Source of the DNA: Theristus sp. LFF4_11
Taxonomy: Eukaryota > Nematoda > Chromadorea > Monhysterida > Xyalidae
NCBI GenBank assembly: GCA_030248135.1
Contig: JASANC010000782.1
Coordinates: forward strand, 1-26,855
Direction of reading: 5' to 3'
DNA length: 26,855 bases
Position numbers and translations under genes: made by a program. The notes beneath the pieces are model-generated. The model had not been told where the DNA came from and did not search any database. It saw only the letters and a program-made list of their open reading frames with translations. Positions 9,801-18,466 of this stretch are shown here, one piece after another (position 1 is the first letter of the stretch; every line of letters starts with the position of its first letter).

Positions 9801-12337
9801 TGGTGGCCAGTGCATTTGCTTGGCGACCACTGGTTACCACAGAGAAAATGTCAGGAATTTGACAGTAATGCGTTTTCAGTGAAACCAAGTTATTGCAGTG
9901 TTACAATGTAGATACTGGACGTCAACGGGAGTATGACGGTGTGCTGCGTTGAGCTGATCGAGTGCATGTAGCTGGACAGTTTGTTCTTGTCGCCGATGAA
10001 CGTGCCAGTTTTGCGGCAATCGGCGCTACGACTGAATTCGCCGAACGCGAAGGCGCCGACGACGACGCGCGTTTTGTTCGGAAACACGCTGCAGTTAGAG
10101 CCGGGAACAAACATCCGGGTCGTGTTGTTGTTTGGATGACAGAATACAAGTTACCATGTTGTTGATCACACCCGTGCGACCGTGTGTGCCGTGGAACCGT
10201 GCTGGTGTGGTAACTGCCGCCATGTGTAGATATGCAGGTGTGGACACATAGCTTTACCACGTATACCACCGTTCCACCACACCGTCACACTCCGATGTGT
10301 TTTTGACAGAAAAATTTCTCTACGTTTCAAAGGGTTATATACAGAGCAAAAACGTTGATCAACGAAACCTGAAACTCAATTCACTGGTGCTCCCCAGCTC
10401 CCACGGCAGAGCGGAGAGGATCTCTGTCACCCTTTGGTGGCGAAGGCACTGGCTTCAGATGTGGCATTCACTACGGGTGGGATTGTTCACGTGCGATTAT
10501 TCAGATTATTTCACAAACATCACAAAATTTCATAATTCACCGAAATATCAGTTGGACCATCTCGATGAGCGCTCGATCGTCGACGGCTGCTGTCGCATTC
10601 ACGACAAGAAACGAACCGTAACTAAAAACAGTGAAAAAAATGCACAAAAACAAAATTCTTTGTCTAACAACCTGAAGTTTGTTCATTTTTACGACGAGTC
10701 AAGATCGTGTCGAGACCGAACACGGTAGCTACCGTACTTCATGCGAGTTAAAAGTTCTATAGCACATAAGCACGCTAACAAACATCGATCCGTCCTGCTC
10801 GAGCCGCTCATGTATCGGCATGTTCACCGGCAACAGCGGATATCCATCCCACCAAGTGCCGTTGTTTTCGAATGGAAACACACGAAAATTGCTCAGATTC
10901 GGCACGTCGAACGTGTAGCCAGGCTGAAGAAATTTTTATGACAACAACAGCATTCATAAAATTCAAAAAAAGCGTTTATTATTGATGCGCACAGCGGACG
11001 ACGGCACTCTGAAGAAAAAAACTACTCCCCAGTTTAGTGAGTATTTACCAGTTCTGGTTACTCACTGTAGATTAGTTTTTAACTCAACTTTAGTTCTTCA
11101 ACGGTTACCAGTTCACCCTGCTCAACAAACTGAATATACAGGCCAACAGTTGACTGATTGATTAGTGCCTACATCTCTTCTCCATAGCAGCTAACACCTA
11201 TTAATTTTTTTTTAAATCGACACACCCGAACAGCGTTTTCCGTGCCCGCCAAGATTTCGGTGCCGATTTTCCAGAAATCAACGTTTGGATTGTAGTCGAG
11301 TAGGTCGGCTGATGTTTCAATGGCGTTCCAAATGTTCAGCGCTGTACGATTGAACGGAGTGGCGAATGTTTCCCAAGCCACTTTTGACTGCTTCATGTCG
11401 CGATCGTAGAATTCCCAGATCCTATAACAACAAATACACTGAGGGACAGTTTCGAAAGTTTACACAAAATTATCGATAAAACCCTTTTAATGCGTTGAAA
11501 AATTAGTAGCCACTTTTACCGGTCAAATTACTGCCAGCCACGTTCGTGGCCAACGTTACTGGCCAAATCAGTATTATTCTCTTTAGTATGACAGATTTTT
11601 TTAAACGTGTCCCACTGAAATGACGTCATGTGCCGCGAAACATGCGCTTGTCGTTCACATCTAACCAAACTTTCCGTTTAGCCGATTTCTTCCCGTAAAC
11701 AAATGGTGAATGTCGAATCAGTCACATCAAACTGACATTTTAGTGTCTGTACTTTGACAAACGGGCGTTTCTAAAGCAAATGACGTTATTTTAGTCCGGA
11801 CACGTTTGAATGAATCCACAGTAGCTAAATGAGCAGCCACGTTCTCTCCGTGCAAAACCGACTTCAACTGTCGCGTTGGGTAGTGTCTCGCAGTGAACGT
11901 GCACTGCTGCGGTGCGCTCGGTTGCAGGTCGAACATGAGCAAGCCGCCAAACGCGTCGAACATGTGCGCGATCCGTTGACCGTCTGCGTTCGACTGGTTG
12001 CCATACGAGGCGCAAAGCTGCCCGAAAAAGTAGCCATCAAGCCACGACGGCAACTGTCCGTGATCGAGGCGCACTTGGCTCTTGTCAAACTCGTCACCGG
12101 TCCACTTGACTGCAAAAAGATGTATGACGGTGATGCCTCAGGGCAGGTTTTCTTGAGTGATGTCGTCAAATTGCGCGTGCTTGAACGATTAGATGAAGCC
12201 ACAATGATCGTGACTACAGCAACACACAAACCTGGAAAAGCGCCGGCGAGTGGCGACTGCTCCGCCACGGAGACGCCAAACAAGACGACGAATAACGTCG
12301 ACCCGACAGAAATGGCGTGCCATTTGCGACGTGCCAT
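3812..12337 (-). CDS. Carotenoid cleavage oxygenase (BCO/NinaB/RPE65 family), 12 exons, predicted secreted
   Basis: Exons on the minus strand: 12337-12232, 12109-11869, 11421-11226, 10923-10784, 10621-10541, 10088-9905, 9554-9369, 5356-5185, 5056-4984, 4904-4782, 4476-4351, 4001-3812. They total 1818 nt (605 aa), with phase kept at all 11 junctions. The family cleaves or isomerises carotenoids and retinoids with a non-haem iron held by four histidines on a seven-bladed propeller. All four are visible: H219 (IHERLEQDG), H297 (SSYMHS), H372 (THQFNAFE) and H555 (FGFHN). Second-shell acids also fit: E177 (GTENAV), E444 (VEFSQFN) and E511 (SEDDGVLL). The N-terminal GQLPSWLDGYFFGQ and HMFDAF are family signatures. 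Unlike the usual cytosolic enzymes, it has a hydrophobic signal peptide (residues about 11-25), at least six N-glycosylation sequons, and a hydrophobic C-terminal tail (about 588-602). The ATG follows an in-frame TGA. A few donors are weak (GTTGAA after exon 2). Substrate and cleavage site are not predictable. Confidence 0.9.
4221..4241. repeat. AACTG simple repeat
   Basis: About four tandem copies of the pentamer aactg within intron 11 of the oxygenase. It is an ordinary microsatellite. Confidence 0.7.
5635..5812. repeat. Extreme G-rich tract in intron 7 of the oxygenase
   Basis: The plus strand is almost only G with scattered T and C, with many runs of 5-12 G and a final poly-A then poly-G block. 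It has very high G-quadruplex potential on the plus strand. In the transcript, which is made from the other strand, it becomes a C-rich tract about 300 nt before the exon 8 acceptor. The proline- or glycine-rich open frames across it are compositional artefacts. Homopolymer length may be unreliable in the assembly. Confidence 0.85.
6207..6550. repeat. 172-bp tandem duplication
   Basis: Two diverged copies start at 6207 and 6379 with gttcgccctttmaattttt. They share acactttcacag and caaaaatgtt, then a bend into gggtaatt. The copies differ by perhaps 15-20 percent. Intron 7 of the oxygenase holds it, just before the 149-bp satellite; the word gggtaattc occurs in both, which may hint at common ancestry. 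Confidence 0.75.
6613..8240. repeat. 149-bp satellite array, eleven monomers, with 4-mer higher-order structure
   Basis: The anchor word gcaact (one unit has gcaatt) occurs at 6661, 6810, 6959, 7108, 7256, 7405, 7554, 7703, 7852, 8002 and 8151, giving a 148-150 bp period. Each monomer carries gctgatcacgg, cgtgacgatttcgggcgaat and an A-rich end (aaacaagaaaa). Units 5, 6 and 7 match units 9, 10 and 11 better than their neighbours: units 6 and 10 share attaaatacactgatcac and tttagtgaaaccggtcc, and units 7 and 11 share attcattgcgccgatc. That gives a higher-order period of 596-597 bp. The monomer is close to nucleosome length. The array lies inside intron 7 of the carotenoid oxygenase. It contains no gene. 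Confidence 0.93.
8311..9349. mobile_element. Non-autonomous DNA transposon with about 140-bp terminal inverted repeats
   Basis: The left arm 8311-8451 (ttatctaaaaatgcgggaga...tttttgcgccg) is repeated in inverse at 9202-9349 with near identity; the main difference is a 7-bp insertion (acaatgt-like) in the right arm. The interior of about 750 bp has only short frames and no transposase. The flanks contain aatatt on both sides, so a short AT-rich target duplication is likely but its exact length is ambiguous. Near-perfect arms suggest a recent insertion. The right end is 19 bp inside intron 7 from the donor of oxygenase exon 7 (GAG|GTACCG). Confidence 0.88.
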
Positions 12338-13174
12338 ATGGCTTACTATTCGTCAAATCACGAGAACACCACAGAGCGTAATCAAAATATTCGAGTCCGA
12401 AAAGTTGTTTCCGTTGCTGATTGATGACACAAAAATGTGTACAATTTCAAAGGCGGGAAAACGAAAACAGGAGGACACACACAGAAAACGCCTGGCGCAC
12501 GCCGACACGATCGCATTAAGAATTCATTTTTGCCACTAATTATCGCATTTAACGCGCATTAGTGAACAGTTTGAAAAGGAACGAAAAATTTTGAGTTGTG
12601 TCAGTCTGTTGGACGCTGCTTTGTATGGCGCAGGCAACTGGGTTTGGTTTGAATATCGCGCTAGCTGATTGGTTGCGCCAAAAGTTACACGATGAATCTG
12701 AATGCACCACCACTCTATTAGTAGTATAAGATTGCGTTATAACACAAAGTAACCGAAATAATCGACGACAAAAGGTTTTTTGTAAATAACAAATAAGTCA
12801 AAGAGTGAATGCAGCGCTTTGAACCGGTTTTTGGAGATGCGTCAAAAGTTTTTTTTGTGACGAGTTATTTTACTGCTATTCGGCTGGTAAGAAAACGCAC
12901 ATGTGAAACTGTCGCCGTTTGGGATTACTGATGAAAAAACAGGAAAACCTGCTTATAATTTTTCCACGTAACGGGGTGAAATATAAAAAAAAAGTTATTG
13001 CGGCTAAAAGGATTTTAATCGAACCGCACACACCATCATGGCTGCTGTGCACATAGCTGTACAGTTTTATTTTGGGCATTTTTATCACAAATGGAAAGAA
13101 CACTGCATTTTTTACTGAAACCATACAATCAGAATACCACTTGCAGATACTGATCAAAGGGTGCGGGGTCAACT
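12338..13174. other. Upstream region of the carotenoid oxygenase gene
   Basis: About 840 bp, AT-rich towards the right. It should contain the oxygenase promoter, but I see no convincing TATA box at a fixed distance and no TTTTCAG site near the ATG. A fragment gctgattggttgcgcc near 12663 resembles the stem of the CAGTCG foldback elements and may be a remnant. Confidence 0.45.
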
Positions 13175-13340
13175 CCGGCCCACGCATTTCCGGCCCACGC
13201 ATTAGCGTCCCGACATTTCCGGCCCACCCATTACCGGCCCACGTATTACCGTCCCACCCATTACCGGCCCGACATCTCCGGCCCACTCATTTCCGGCCGA
13301 CTCATTTCCGGCCCGCCCATTACCGGCCCAGCCCAATAAT
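13175..13340. repeat. 15-bp GGCCCA minisatellite, array 1
   Basis: About eleven copies of a 15-bp unit close to ccggcccacncattt, with single-base variants (gcgtcccgacattt, ccggccgactcattt). It ends with ccggcccagcccaataat. Because 15 is a multiple of three, open pentapeptide frames arise on both strands; these have no start, splice or composition support. The array is inverted relative to the one at 14021-14192. Confidence 0.92.
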
Positions 13341-14020
13341 CATCTTTCTGCGCTGTATTTCGCCACGGACAACGAAAATTAACTGAAACCGCACTCTAAA
13401 TTGTACTCCCTGCTCACCGACATGCTTTTAACAAAAATACTTAATTTTTTTATTTCAGTTTTCGTTTTCGTATCGCTTCTATTTGTTCATGACATTGGAA
13501 CAAATGCTTCAGTTTGAATTTCGTCGATGATTCAGTTGATGTGTTTTTATTTATTGCTTTGTTCCGATTGATTTTGCACATTCAATTTCAATAACAACAA
13601 CATGTCAACAATAACAATAGGTCGACAAAAATAGGAGCTTTCTCAAACCGAATTGACGCGCTGAGTTCGAATTTTGCACTGGACACAGAGCCAAATTCAA
13701 TCATTTTAATTCTTAAAATTAGCAAAAACTCATGAAAATTGCCCCTCTAACCAAATTTGGACATGTGATCCACAACCAGGTCGTGTGTGTTTCCTAATCC
13801 TAATCTTCCTAATCCTAAACCTAATCCTAAGCCAAGCCTTTTTGATAAGGTGAAAATGATCAATTTAGTTTTTGCATTTTTTCATGATGCATCACGAAAA
13901 AATCCGAATGAAAAAAAGAATTAAAAAATCGAACCCTAAGTTCAAAGTGTAACCGCCTAATCAATGTGAGTTTCTTGATGAAATATAGCAGTGGGTGGCG
14001 GTTGAAATCACTGGAAGCAA
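13341..14020. other. Spacer between the two inverted minisatellites, with a telomere-like stretch
   Basis: About 680 bp of AT-rich DNA without an exon-like segment. It includes a CCTAAT/CCTAAA run at 13793-13838. If the flanking arrays pair, this would be the loop. I see no gene. Confidence 0.55.
13793..13838. repeat. Degenerate telomere-like (CCTAAN) repeat
   Basis: About seven CCTAA-type units in 46 bp (cctaatcctaatcttcctaa and so on, ending cctaagcc). On the minus strand they read TTAGGN with GGCTTAGG at one end. It resembles a short degenerate interstitial telomeric repeat but could equally be a microsatellite. Confidence 0.55.
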
Positions 14021-14192
14021 ATTATTGGGCTGGGCCGGTAATGGGTGGGCCGGAAATGAGTGGGCCGGAAATGCGTGGGACGCAGATGAACGGGGCCGGT
14101 AATGGGTGGGCCGAAAATGAGTGGGCCGGAAATGAGTGGGCCGGAAATGTTGGGCCGGAAATGCGTGGGCCGGAAATAACGGGACGCAAATG
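14021..14192. repeat. 15-bp GGCCCA minisatellite, array 2 (inverted)
   Basis: About eleven copies of gggccggaaatgngt, the reverse complement of the unit in array 1. The first 20 bases (attattgggctgggccggta) mirror the inner end of array 1, so the pair is an inverted repeat whose inner ends match precisely. Variant units (gggacgcagatgaacg, gggacgcaaatgaacg) occur twice. Confidence 0.92.
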
Positions 14193-15011
14193 AACGCACG
14201 CCGATCAAAGAGGCTGCACAAAAATCGTTTTGAAGTAAAAATAATTAAAAAACGCAAGAAAACAAAGTTGTAAACTGGATTACAGATCACTTGTGTTTTC
14301 GACATGAGTGACAATGACACAATTTCACAGTGGCAAACAATTTTATTTGACATGATTTGAAAAAAAATGCGTGCTTTACGACAGTAGCTTGTTTATAGCT
14401 TTTAAATGTTACATATCAAGTAGCAGTAAATCTTACCTGTTTCAAAACGTTAACGTTGTCCCGTTTGGATACGAATAGGACTATTATTGAACTTGAAAAG
14501 CGAAAAAAAAACGTTGCCACAAGTCGACGTCGAAATGTGCAAATCACAGAGCAAACTGTTTATAACCAGAGAAACATGAAACCGGTAGGTTGACGTGCAG
14601 TTTCCCAATTGGTTTTCACAGGATTAGTGCAGCACACATTTCAAAAAATGTTGGAGCTAGGAGTATGCGTACACAAATATGGCGTTTGCAGCCTGGACCA
14701 TGAACGAAGCACCACACGATGTTTCGCGATGCAATAGCAATGTGCAGATCAAAAGTGCACGCGAAAAAAGCAGACACCTTCGAGTACCCATACCGTATGA
14801 GAAACAACAGAAAATGTAATGAAAGCAACATAGATGATCGCAATGGCGTTCATTCGAATTTCAAAATTATAAACAGTACGAATATACAATTTTGTGGATA
14901 AGTCAATCCAGCACTGTAACAGCAATCAGCAATACGATGAAGCTGCTAAATTTGCTGTGACAGTATCAGAGACAAATTAAAGAATCAACGAATGAACGGT
15001 TTTGAAGTTTT
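14193..15011. other. Spacer downstream of CHMP5
   Basis: About 820 bp of AT-rich DNA between the minisatellite and the CHMP5 stop codon. It holds the 3' untranslated region of CHMP5 at its right edge, but no canonical AATAAA is seen close to the stop on the minus strand. No exon-like segment or RNA gene is evident. Confidence 0.5.
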
Positions 15012-18000
15012 TCATTGCGCCGGAATCTTGGGCAGCCCAAACTCATCAACTTGAACACCATCAGTTGTCTGAAAAAAAGGCAAACTTTGCACGCCCACAC
15101 ACGCGCGTTGTATCCTGTGCCTGTGTGTTTGTCCGTGAACTGTGCAAAATCACCGTGTTTTTAAAACAGAGTGCAAGATTCATCAGACGATGATTTCCCA
15201 GAGTTGTCTTTCTTTTTGCAGCAGTTTTGAATTGCTGCCTGAAACATGGAACGATTTTTCATTCCATCTATGCAAACGTAATGAGTCGCAGAATGAAAAA
15301 AAAATCCTACAAGCATCGTTCATTGATTACCGATTCCGCAGCCGGGTCACGACTCGGTACGCCCGGCGCTTTTGTCGCCTCGTCCAAGTAGGTGGAGTCA
15401 GCGTCCAATTCGAGTTCGTCGCCGAGCGCCTCAAGCTCCGCCTCCAGCTCGTCTTCGTCAATCTGGAGATAAAGAGACGGAAACCGTCAACTGAAATAAC
15501 TGCGTTAATTGGTCTTGTCGTTGACTTTGTGAATGGTAGAGCAGAGTACACTCTGAGGGTAGATAGTGCACTGTGTTGTCATATCTACAGTCGAGCTCTA
15601 AGTCTACATTATGGACAATCAACTGATTGGTTGGTGATCAGGCGACGTATGCTTTCTGTGCAGGCAATGCTGTGGAGGCGGAGACTACCATGCACAGAAA
15701 GCGTGCATCACGTGATCACCAACCAATCAGCGGATTGTCTATAATTCAGAGTGCGACTGTAACACTGCAATGTTGCACGCACAGTACGCAAACGCACAAA
15801 CACCCACAATGTGCCATGGTTGCGGACGCTGCAGGAAAAAGCGCACGATTTTGTGGCTGTACGGTGTACACCACTGCTGTGTTTAATACGAGTGCACCCG
15901 GACTAGCACTTTACCTCCGGTGACGTGTAGTCGCGCGCCAACGTTTCCTGGATGTCGTTCGCCTGATCAAGCATGTCCTCCATTTCGTCCTGAAAAAAAG
16001 AAAGTAGCTCACGTGAACAGTCGAACTGGTGAAACTATAGGCAGTTCGTTGATTGGCTGCTCTTGAATCAGCAATGGCTGCTTATGCAACCAATCAGCAC
16101 GCCAGAATGCACACATTAAATGTGTTTGTACGGTTCGTTTCGATCAGTAAATAGTGAGCACGCTAATGAATCAAGTTACCATGGAACCTCTAGCAGAACA
16201 GAATCGTTCCGTCAACCGTTTGAATTTCAAAACAGCTGCTGTTTTAAAATCGATCCTAAATCCGATTATTGTGGTGTCGTGTGTACACCCATTCAGCGTG
16301 AAGCACTCAGAAAACAATCACACACAACCACCACACCCAAAGTAGAAAGCGGTTTGCTAATACGAGTTGGTGCACTGGTGCAGAGTCAGTCAAAAAGAAA
16401 AAAAGAAACACAAAAACGAAAAATACGCGAATCCTACTCCAAACGTGCCGCTTCCTGCCTGACCTGTAGATCGTCGATTTTGTTGATGTCGATTTTCTTG
16501 TATTCACGTTTCATGTCTTTCAGGCCCATTTTCATCGCGTCAACCGTCGTTTTAGTATCTGGAAAATGTGGATACAGACAACATTTTGTGTTTAGCATTT
16601 AGTGGATTGGATTTGTTTCGTATTTTTCATGAATTTAGTTGTCACTTTAGACTCTAGATTGGCACTATTGTGGAGCTGGATCAACATATAAAATGCATAA
16701 ATTCAGTAAAAGTCATTTCAATCGACGATTTGGTGAAAAGCTTAATAAAGAGAGGAGACCCTGGTATTCAGTAAAAACCTGCACAGATTTTGAGTCAATT
16801 TTCTGCTTCTTCAAGGCCATCACTCTCAATTCAACTCGATAATCTCGGTAGAAAACCAGTTTGAAAGTTGGTTTTTGTCCAGCAAAAAACCATTTTTTAC
16901 TGTCTTCAGCCGACCTTTCATGGTTGAGAGCGCGTAGTTCTGCTGCTCAATATTGAACGACTGTTGCATCAGGTGGTCTCGTTGACCCTCGTACATTCGC
17001 TTCTGTTTCAGCACTCTGTAATCATCACGGACATGGGATAACTTGCAATGAAATCGGATATGTTAGGAGAAAAACTTTGAACACTTTAGGAAGGATATTG
17101 GATTAAAACTTCGACTTTGCAGGCCAAATGGCTGAGAAACATTGAAAACTGATGAACGGTTGCTGGTTTCCATTCAGCAACGCACCTACGTTTGGTTGGT
17201 CTGCAATTTCTGCGTGCATTACACGGCACGTTTGAGCCCCGAGACGCTTTTTCAGCAGAATTCAAATGGAAGCAAAACTTTCGACTTGTAAATCAAACTG
17301 GTTGGATGTTCTACTGCAAAAGAACGGGAATGCAAAAGAACAGACACACTACAAGACACGTTGTTGCGCATTGGGACAATCGAACATCAGACTTACGCAC
17401 GCAGCAACAACGGAACCGAAACGCCCCAGTAGCGATAGTGCGAACAAAACGTTCATTCAGTAAAAGCAATAAGTAGAAAAACGAAAATTAGAGCAAAACG
17501 AAAACACGCTCCAACCGGAGTGCCTTCTGTTTCACGGCGTTCTTGCCGGGACCGTCGCGCATTTTCTTCATCTGCTCACGGTACTTGGCGAGCTCTTGGT
17601 CGAGTTTCGCGATTTTCTTCTCGACCGACTCCGTGCGCCCGTCGATCGTCGACACGCAATCGGACAGATTCGGAGGCGGCTCCTGGCGGAAATTTGTTTT
17701 GTGTGGCTGCTCCGTTCATTCTGTCGTTTGTTGTTGATTGCGACAGCGACCCGTTCACGATGTTCGCACTGTTTTTGACGGCTCGGCTAATTTGTTGTAT
17801 TACCTGGATGGTTGGTTGGGCGGCCGCACCCATGTGGCGGCGGAGCAATGCGTGTATCAGAACGACACGCGAGTCAGCAACCAACCAATCAACGAATACC
17901 ACAAATTAGGCAGACACGACTATACACTCGAATTATAAATGTTAGGTATTCAGCTGGTTGGCGGCTTCAGAACTAGTAGTCTTACTGGTTGACCTGGCGA

Positions 18001-18152
18001 ATCGGCAAGCTAGATTGAAAAGCCAACATGCATAGATTGCATGTTTTACAGTGGTTCGAGTATGGGCGTTCGCCACGCACGCGCAGTGAACGTCGGTCAA
18101 AACAGTTCTCGTTTACCTTCGGTTTTCCACTTCCAAACAGTCGACGCGCCAT
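15012..18152 (-). CDS. chmp5: CHMP5/Vps60, ESCRT-III accessory subunit, seven exons
   Basis: Exons on the minus strand: 18152-18117, 17682-17516, 17015-16915, 16558-16464, 15989-15915, 15462-15331, 15068-15012. The total is 663 nt, 220 aa, matching the usual length of about 219; every junction keeps phase. CHMP5 is a cytosolic Snf7-fold protein that acts at endosomes and binds the Vta1/LIP5 cofactor of the VPS4 ATPase. Diagnostic pieces in order: [40 protein letters not shown] joined to [64 protein letters not shown]; the acidic [25 protein letters not shown]; and the C-terminal [16 protein letters not shown]. The N-terminal half is basic and helical, the C-terminal half acidic, as expected for ESCRT-III autoinhibition. 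The donor after exon 2 (CG|GTTGGA) is non-consensus, but the family motif fixes it. Introns carry foldback elements. Confidence 0.97.
15587..15760. mobile_element. CAGTCG foldback MITE, copy 2
   Basis: The left end is ta|cagtcgagctctaag and the right end is cagagtgcgactg|ta, giving a TA target duplication with CAGTCG termini. The arms of about 75 bp are inverted repeats (ctgattggttggtgatca and tgatcaccaaccaatcag; gctttctgtgca and tgcacagaaagc). It lies in the CHMP5 intron between exons 5 and 6. Its size, ends and TA flank fit a Tc1/mariner-type MITE. It is non-coding. Confidence 0.87.
16018..16147. mobile_element. Possible third, decayed CAGTCG foldback element
   Basis: It starts cagtcgaactggtg and contains the same stem words in inverted order (ttgattggctgc and gcaaccaatcag). 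The right end is poorly preserved (acggttcgtttcgatcag), so the boundary is approximate and no TA duplication is clear. It lies in the CHMP5 intron between exons 4 and 5. Confidence 0.4.
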
Positions 18153-18168
18153 GCTGCTGCAGTGGCTG
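18153..18168 (-). promoter_or_regulatory. Splice acceptor just upstream of the CHMP5 start (candidate spliced-leader site)
   Basis: On the minus strand catgtttcag is followed by 13 nt and then the CHMP5 ATG. The upstream cistron on the same strand ends 302 nt away. This fits a trans-splicing acceptor, perhaps within an operon. A short 5'-untranslated intron is the alternative. Confidence 0.5.
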
Positions 18169-18466
18169 AAACATGCGATGTTCAATTAAGAAAAATTGAA
18201 AAAAAAACTGAAAACCAAAAAAACTGTGCTCTCATGCGTGCAGTTCTTTGAATGAAAAATACTCTGTTTAATTTCTGTAATCAGCTTCGTGCTTCCACAT
18301 TTTGGCTGCTAAAAAACATTCTCCACTTGCTGTGCGAGTGTGATCAAAAAAAGTTCTTTCGTGGAAGCAAATCGCTCACCAGTTAAGAATTGAACGGGAC
18401 AAGACTTGTAAGAGATAAAGTTTCGGTCAAATAAGGATGCGTTGTTGAATCGAAACCACTCGTCTC
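18169..18466. other. Intercistronic region between the small helical gene and CHMP5
   Basis: About 300 bp, AT-rich. On the minus strand an ATTAAA variant poly(A) hexamer lies near 18270. No AATAAA is seen and no promoter box is obvious. The short distance on one strand makes co-transcription possible. Confidence 0.4.

Noticed and set aside
11829..12539. 236-codon frame on the plus strand
   Set aside because: It is antisense to oxygenase exons 1 and 2, whose minus-strand frames carry family motifs and signal peptide features.
12876..13386. Pentapeptide-repeat proteins across the first minisatellite
   Set aside because: A 15-bp unit opens frames on both strands automatically; no start context, introns or flanking coding signal.
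13961..14353. Pentapeptide-repeat proteins across the second minisatellite
   Set aside because: Same cause as the first array; three frames are open at once, which argues against real coding.
14616..14901. Short frames on both strands left of CHMP5
   Set aside because: No splice sites, no family resemblance and AT-driven composition.
16120..16602. 160-codon frame on the plus strand
   Set aside because: It is opposite CHMP5 exon 4 and its introns; the minus strand carries the conserved CHMP5 motifs.
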